From Maledivibacter halophilus (lineage in GTDB: Bacteria; Bacillota; Clostridia; Peptostreptococcales; Caminicellaceae), in assembly GCF_900167445.1 (NCBI RefSeq), contig NZ_FUZT01000025.1:1-52533 (forward strand): 52,533 bases of DNA, given 5' to 3'. The position numbers were made by a program, and so were the translations under genes. The notes below the pieces were generated by a model. It was given only the letters and a program-made list of their open reading frames with translations, ran no database searches and was not told the DNA's origin. Positions 51,350-52,533 of this stretch are shown here, piece by piece; within the stretch, counting starts at the first letter, position 1; every line of letters starts with the position of its first letter.

Positions 51350-51366
51350 TTGTTTATAATAAACAA
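51350..51366 (-). promoter_or_regulatory. Palindrome overlapping the guaD promoter
   Basis: TTGTTTAT A ATAAACAA is a perfect 17-bp palindrome, placed where a -35 would lie for a -10 TTTAAT about 30 nt before guaD. Likely operator. Confidence 0.4.
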
Positions 51367-51404
51367 ATGTTCTTAGAAATGCTGAGTATTTTGATACTTG
51401 AGAA

Positions 51405-51500
51405 GTATAGCTTCGGAGATTAAAGAACTATATGTAAGGGAGCAGATGATTTTTTAAGAAGGTAATTATGGAATTTATTTGTTTAAATGTATTATTAAAA
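51405..51500. repeat. Dispersed repeat family 3, copy B
   Basis: AGTATAGCTTCGGAGATTAA, ACTATATGTAAGGGAGCAGAT and AGAAGGTAATTATGGAATTTA align with copy A at 47188-47278 at about 70-80% by eye. Outside the repeats, 51317-51804 contains no recognised gene. Confidence 0.5.
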
Positions 51501-51764
51501 TGGCTATAGGGATATTATATCTCATCAATAGCTTTCTTGATACATATAAATGAGGAAATTTATTAATCAATTTGTTCAACCTTTAAAGTTGTTTATCTTT
51601 AGAAAAAAATATATTTTGATGATATAGATCATTCTAAGTACTTTAATATGTAAATCAGTAAAAGAGCAATAGGATTAGTACCAATGAATGGGATATCACT
51701 AGACGATTTAGCATTAAATGGTATAATAGAAAGTGTCGATTTGAAAGAAATCCTGATATTGCAT

Positions 51765-51804
51765 ATAGTATGGAGGTGGAGTTTTTAAAACTATATGTAG
51801 GAGT
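51765..51804. repeat. Dispersed repeat family 3, partial copy next to the IS
   Basis: GTATGGAGGTGGAGTTTTTA followed by AAACTATATGTAGGAGT resembles the middle of copies A and B and stops exactly where the IS4 left end begins. Confidence 0.35.
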
Positions 51805-51871
51805 CATAGGCGTTAACTTAAGCCAAGTTATACCAAGGTAAAAATTACATTTGCAAAAAGACAACAAAAAT

Positions 51872-51914
51872 GGGAATCTCTAAGTGACGACCAAATCACA
51901 AAGGAGAGATTCCC
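51872..51914 (+). promoter_or_regulatory. Hairpin sequestering the transposase ribosome site
   Basis: GGGAATCTCT (51872-51881) pairs with AGAGATTCCC (51905-51914). The right arm covers part of the AAGGAG and abuts the ATG. Such hairpins protect IS transposase from read-through translation. Confidence 0.6.
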
Positions 51915-52533
51915 ATGAAGATATCTTCATCACTTATTATAAACGTAATTCGATTTTTAAACCATATAAAAATAATGGAAATTGCTAAAAATATTGGTTT
52001 TACAAAGCGTAGAACAATGCTTATGCCAGAAACTCTTGTTAAAGTTTTTACTTTTGGTTTAATAAATATAGCAAATCCTTCGTTAAATGAAATTGCATCA
52101 AAGTGTGAAGCACTACAACCTGGTTTGCAAATTAGTAAAGTAGCAATCCATAAAAGATTAAAGAAAACATCTAAACTTTTGGAAGAAGTATTTAAAGAGA
52201 CTATGCATCTTACAATAAATAACATGCTTACAGCAAAAACAACTAAAATCTTTTCACAGTTTAAAGATGTAAAAATATGTGATAGCACAAAAATTACTTT
52301 GCCCGATAAATTATCAAATATATGGCCTGGTCTAGGCGGAAGCAATGCTAAATCTGCTTTGAAAATTCAAGGTGTATATAGTTTAGTATCCAGTTTATTT
52401 GGGAGCATAGAATTAACAAAAGCTCCTGGGCCTGACACAACTTATACAGATAAACTACTTACATTAATTGATAAAAATGAATTGCTTATTACAGACCTTG
52501 GATACTTTAGTAAAGCCTTTTTTGAAAAATTAG
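51915..52533 (+). CDS. IS4-family transposase, N-terminal part
   Basis: At least 206 codons without a stop, cut by the window edge. The first catalytic Asp is in VKICDSTKITL and a later one in LITDLGYFSKAFFEKL, as in DDE transposases of the IS4/IS231 group. A helical N-terminus (FLNHIKIMEIAKNIGFTKRRT) may bind DNA. AAGGAG overlaps the hairpin that could mask it. No frameshift is seen in the visible part. Confidence 0.85.
   Translation, partial: MKISSSLIINVIRFLNHIKIMEIAKNIGFTKRRTMLMPETLVKVFTFGLINIANPSLNEIASKCEALQPGLQISKVAIHKRLKKTSKLLEEVFKETMHLTINNMLTAKTTKIFSQFKDVKICDSTKITLPDKLSNIWPGLGGSNAKSALKIQGVYSLVSSLFGSIELTKAPGPDTTYTDKLLTLIDKNELLITDLGYFSKAFFEKL

Larger units (their letters stand above)
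51805..52533 (+). mobile_element. IS4-family insertion sequence, left part (runs off the window)
   Basis: A putative left end starts CATAGGCGTTAACTTAAG (51805-51822), which resembles the IS231-type terminus. The transposase ORF begins 110 bp in and continues past the window, so the right end is unseen. Confidence 0.65.

Noticed and set aside
51655..51867. 70-codon minus-strand ORF
   Set aside because: It crosses the IS left end and repeat sequence, with no start signal.

Overview
The window is low-GC chromosomal DNA from an anaerobic, endospore-forming Firmicute of the clostridial/Tissierellia type. The evidence is a complete spoIIA operon and spoVA operon, a Tyr T-box, ThyX, clostridial-style TTG and GTG starts with strong Shine-Dalgarno sites, sigma-54 control of a catabolic operon, and nine CCA-encoding tRNA genes. 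Species assignment is not possible from sequence reading alone.

Layout. 1-1,190: tRNA cluster (Lys, Ser, Ser, Met, Trp, Pro, Ile, Met, Phe) closed by a perfect hairpin terminator. 1,250-5,100: YprB-like nuclease, two 'nucleoside recognition' membrane proteins, L-asparaginase and a probable small RNA. 5,300-11,830: 5-formyl-THF cyclo-ligase, thyX, yhdT-panF, the cysteine desulfurase/thiI pair and a small membrane protein. 11,880-18,100: sporulation block, spoIIAA-spoIIAB-sigF behind a good sigma-H promoter, two tiny unknown ORFs, then spoVAC-AD-AEB-AEA-AF. 18,100-22,950: large class A PBP and T-box-controlled tyrS. 23,000-26,560: class III aminotransferase and EamA exporter divergent from a MocR regulator. 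26,780-31,270: chemotaxis receptor, lipoprotein, coiled-coil membrane protein and phosphodiester glycosidase.

The main finding is at 31,523-40,217. The sporulation gene yunB is cut in two. Its first 97 codons lie at 31,523-31,813 and its last 136 codons at 39,807-40,217, separated by 7,993 bp. The interrupting segment carries an intact large serine recombinase against its left end. The two junctions share GCAAAT in the same codon phase, and the inner flanks form an inverted repeat that would make a near-palindromic attP. Recombination at the shared core restores an in-frame 233-codon yunB. This is the organisation of the sigK/skin type of developmentally excised element, here in yunB. The recombinase has a sigma-E-like promoter. 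Cargo includes a secreted CAP protein, uppP, a DUF819 membrane protein, a small protein that could be the directionality factor, and three operon genes that have lost their middles.

40,250-45,100: a PAS-AAA+ sigma-54 activator next to a CoA-transferase/GntP-permease operon with a consensus -24/-12 promoter. 45,150-52,533: SEC-C protein, a dead sigma-54 regulator fragment, two orphan small genes, a Ca2+-type P-ATPase, guanine deaminase, and the left end of an IS4-family element running off the window. At least three short dispersed repeat families occupy the intergenic spaces, one inside the spoVA operon and one apparently interrupted by the IS4 element.
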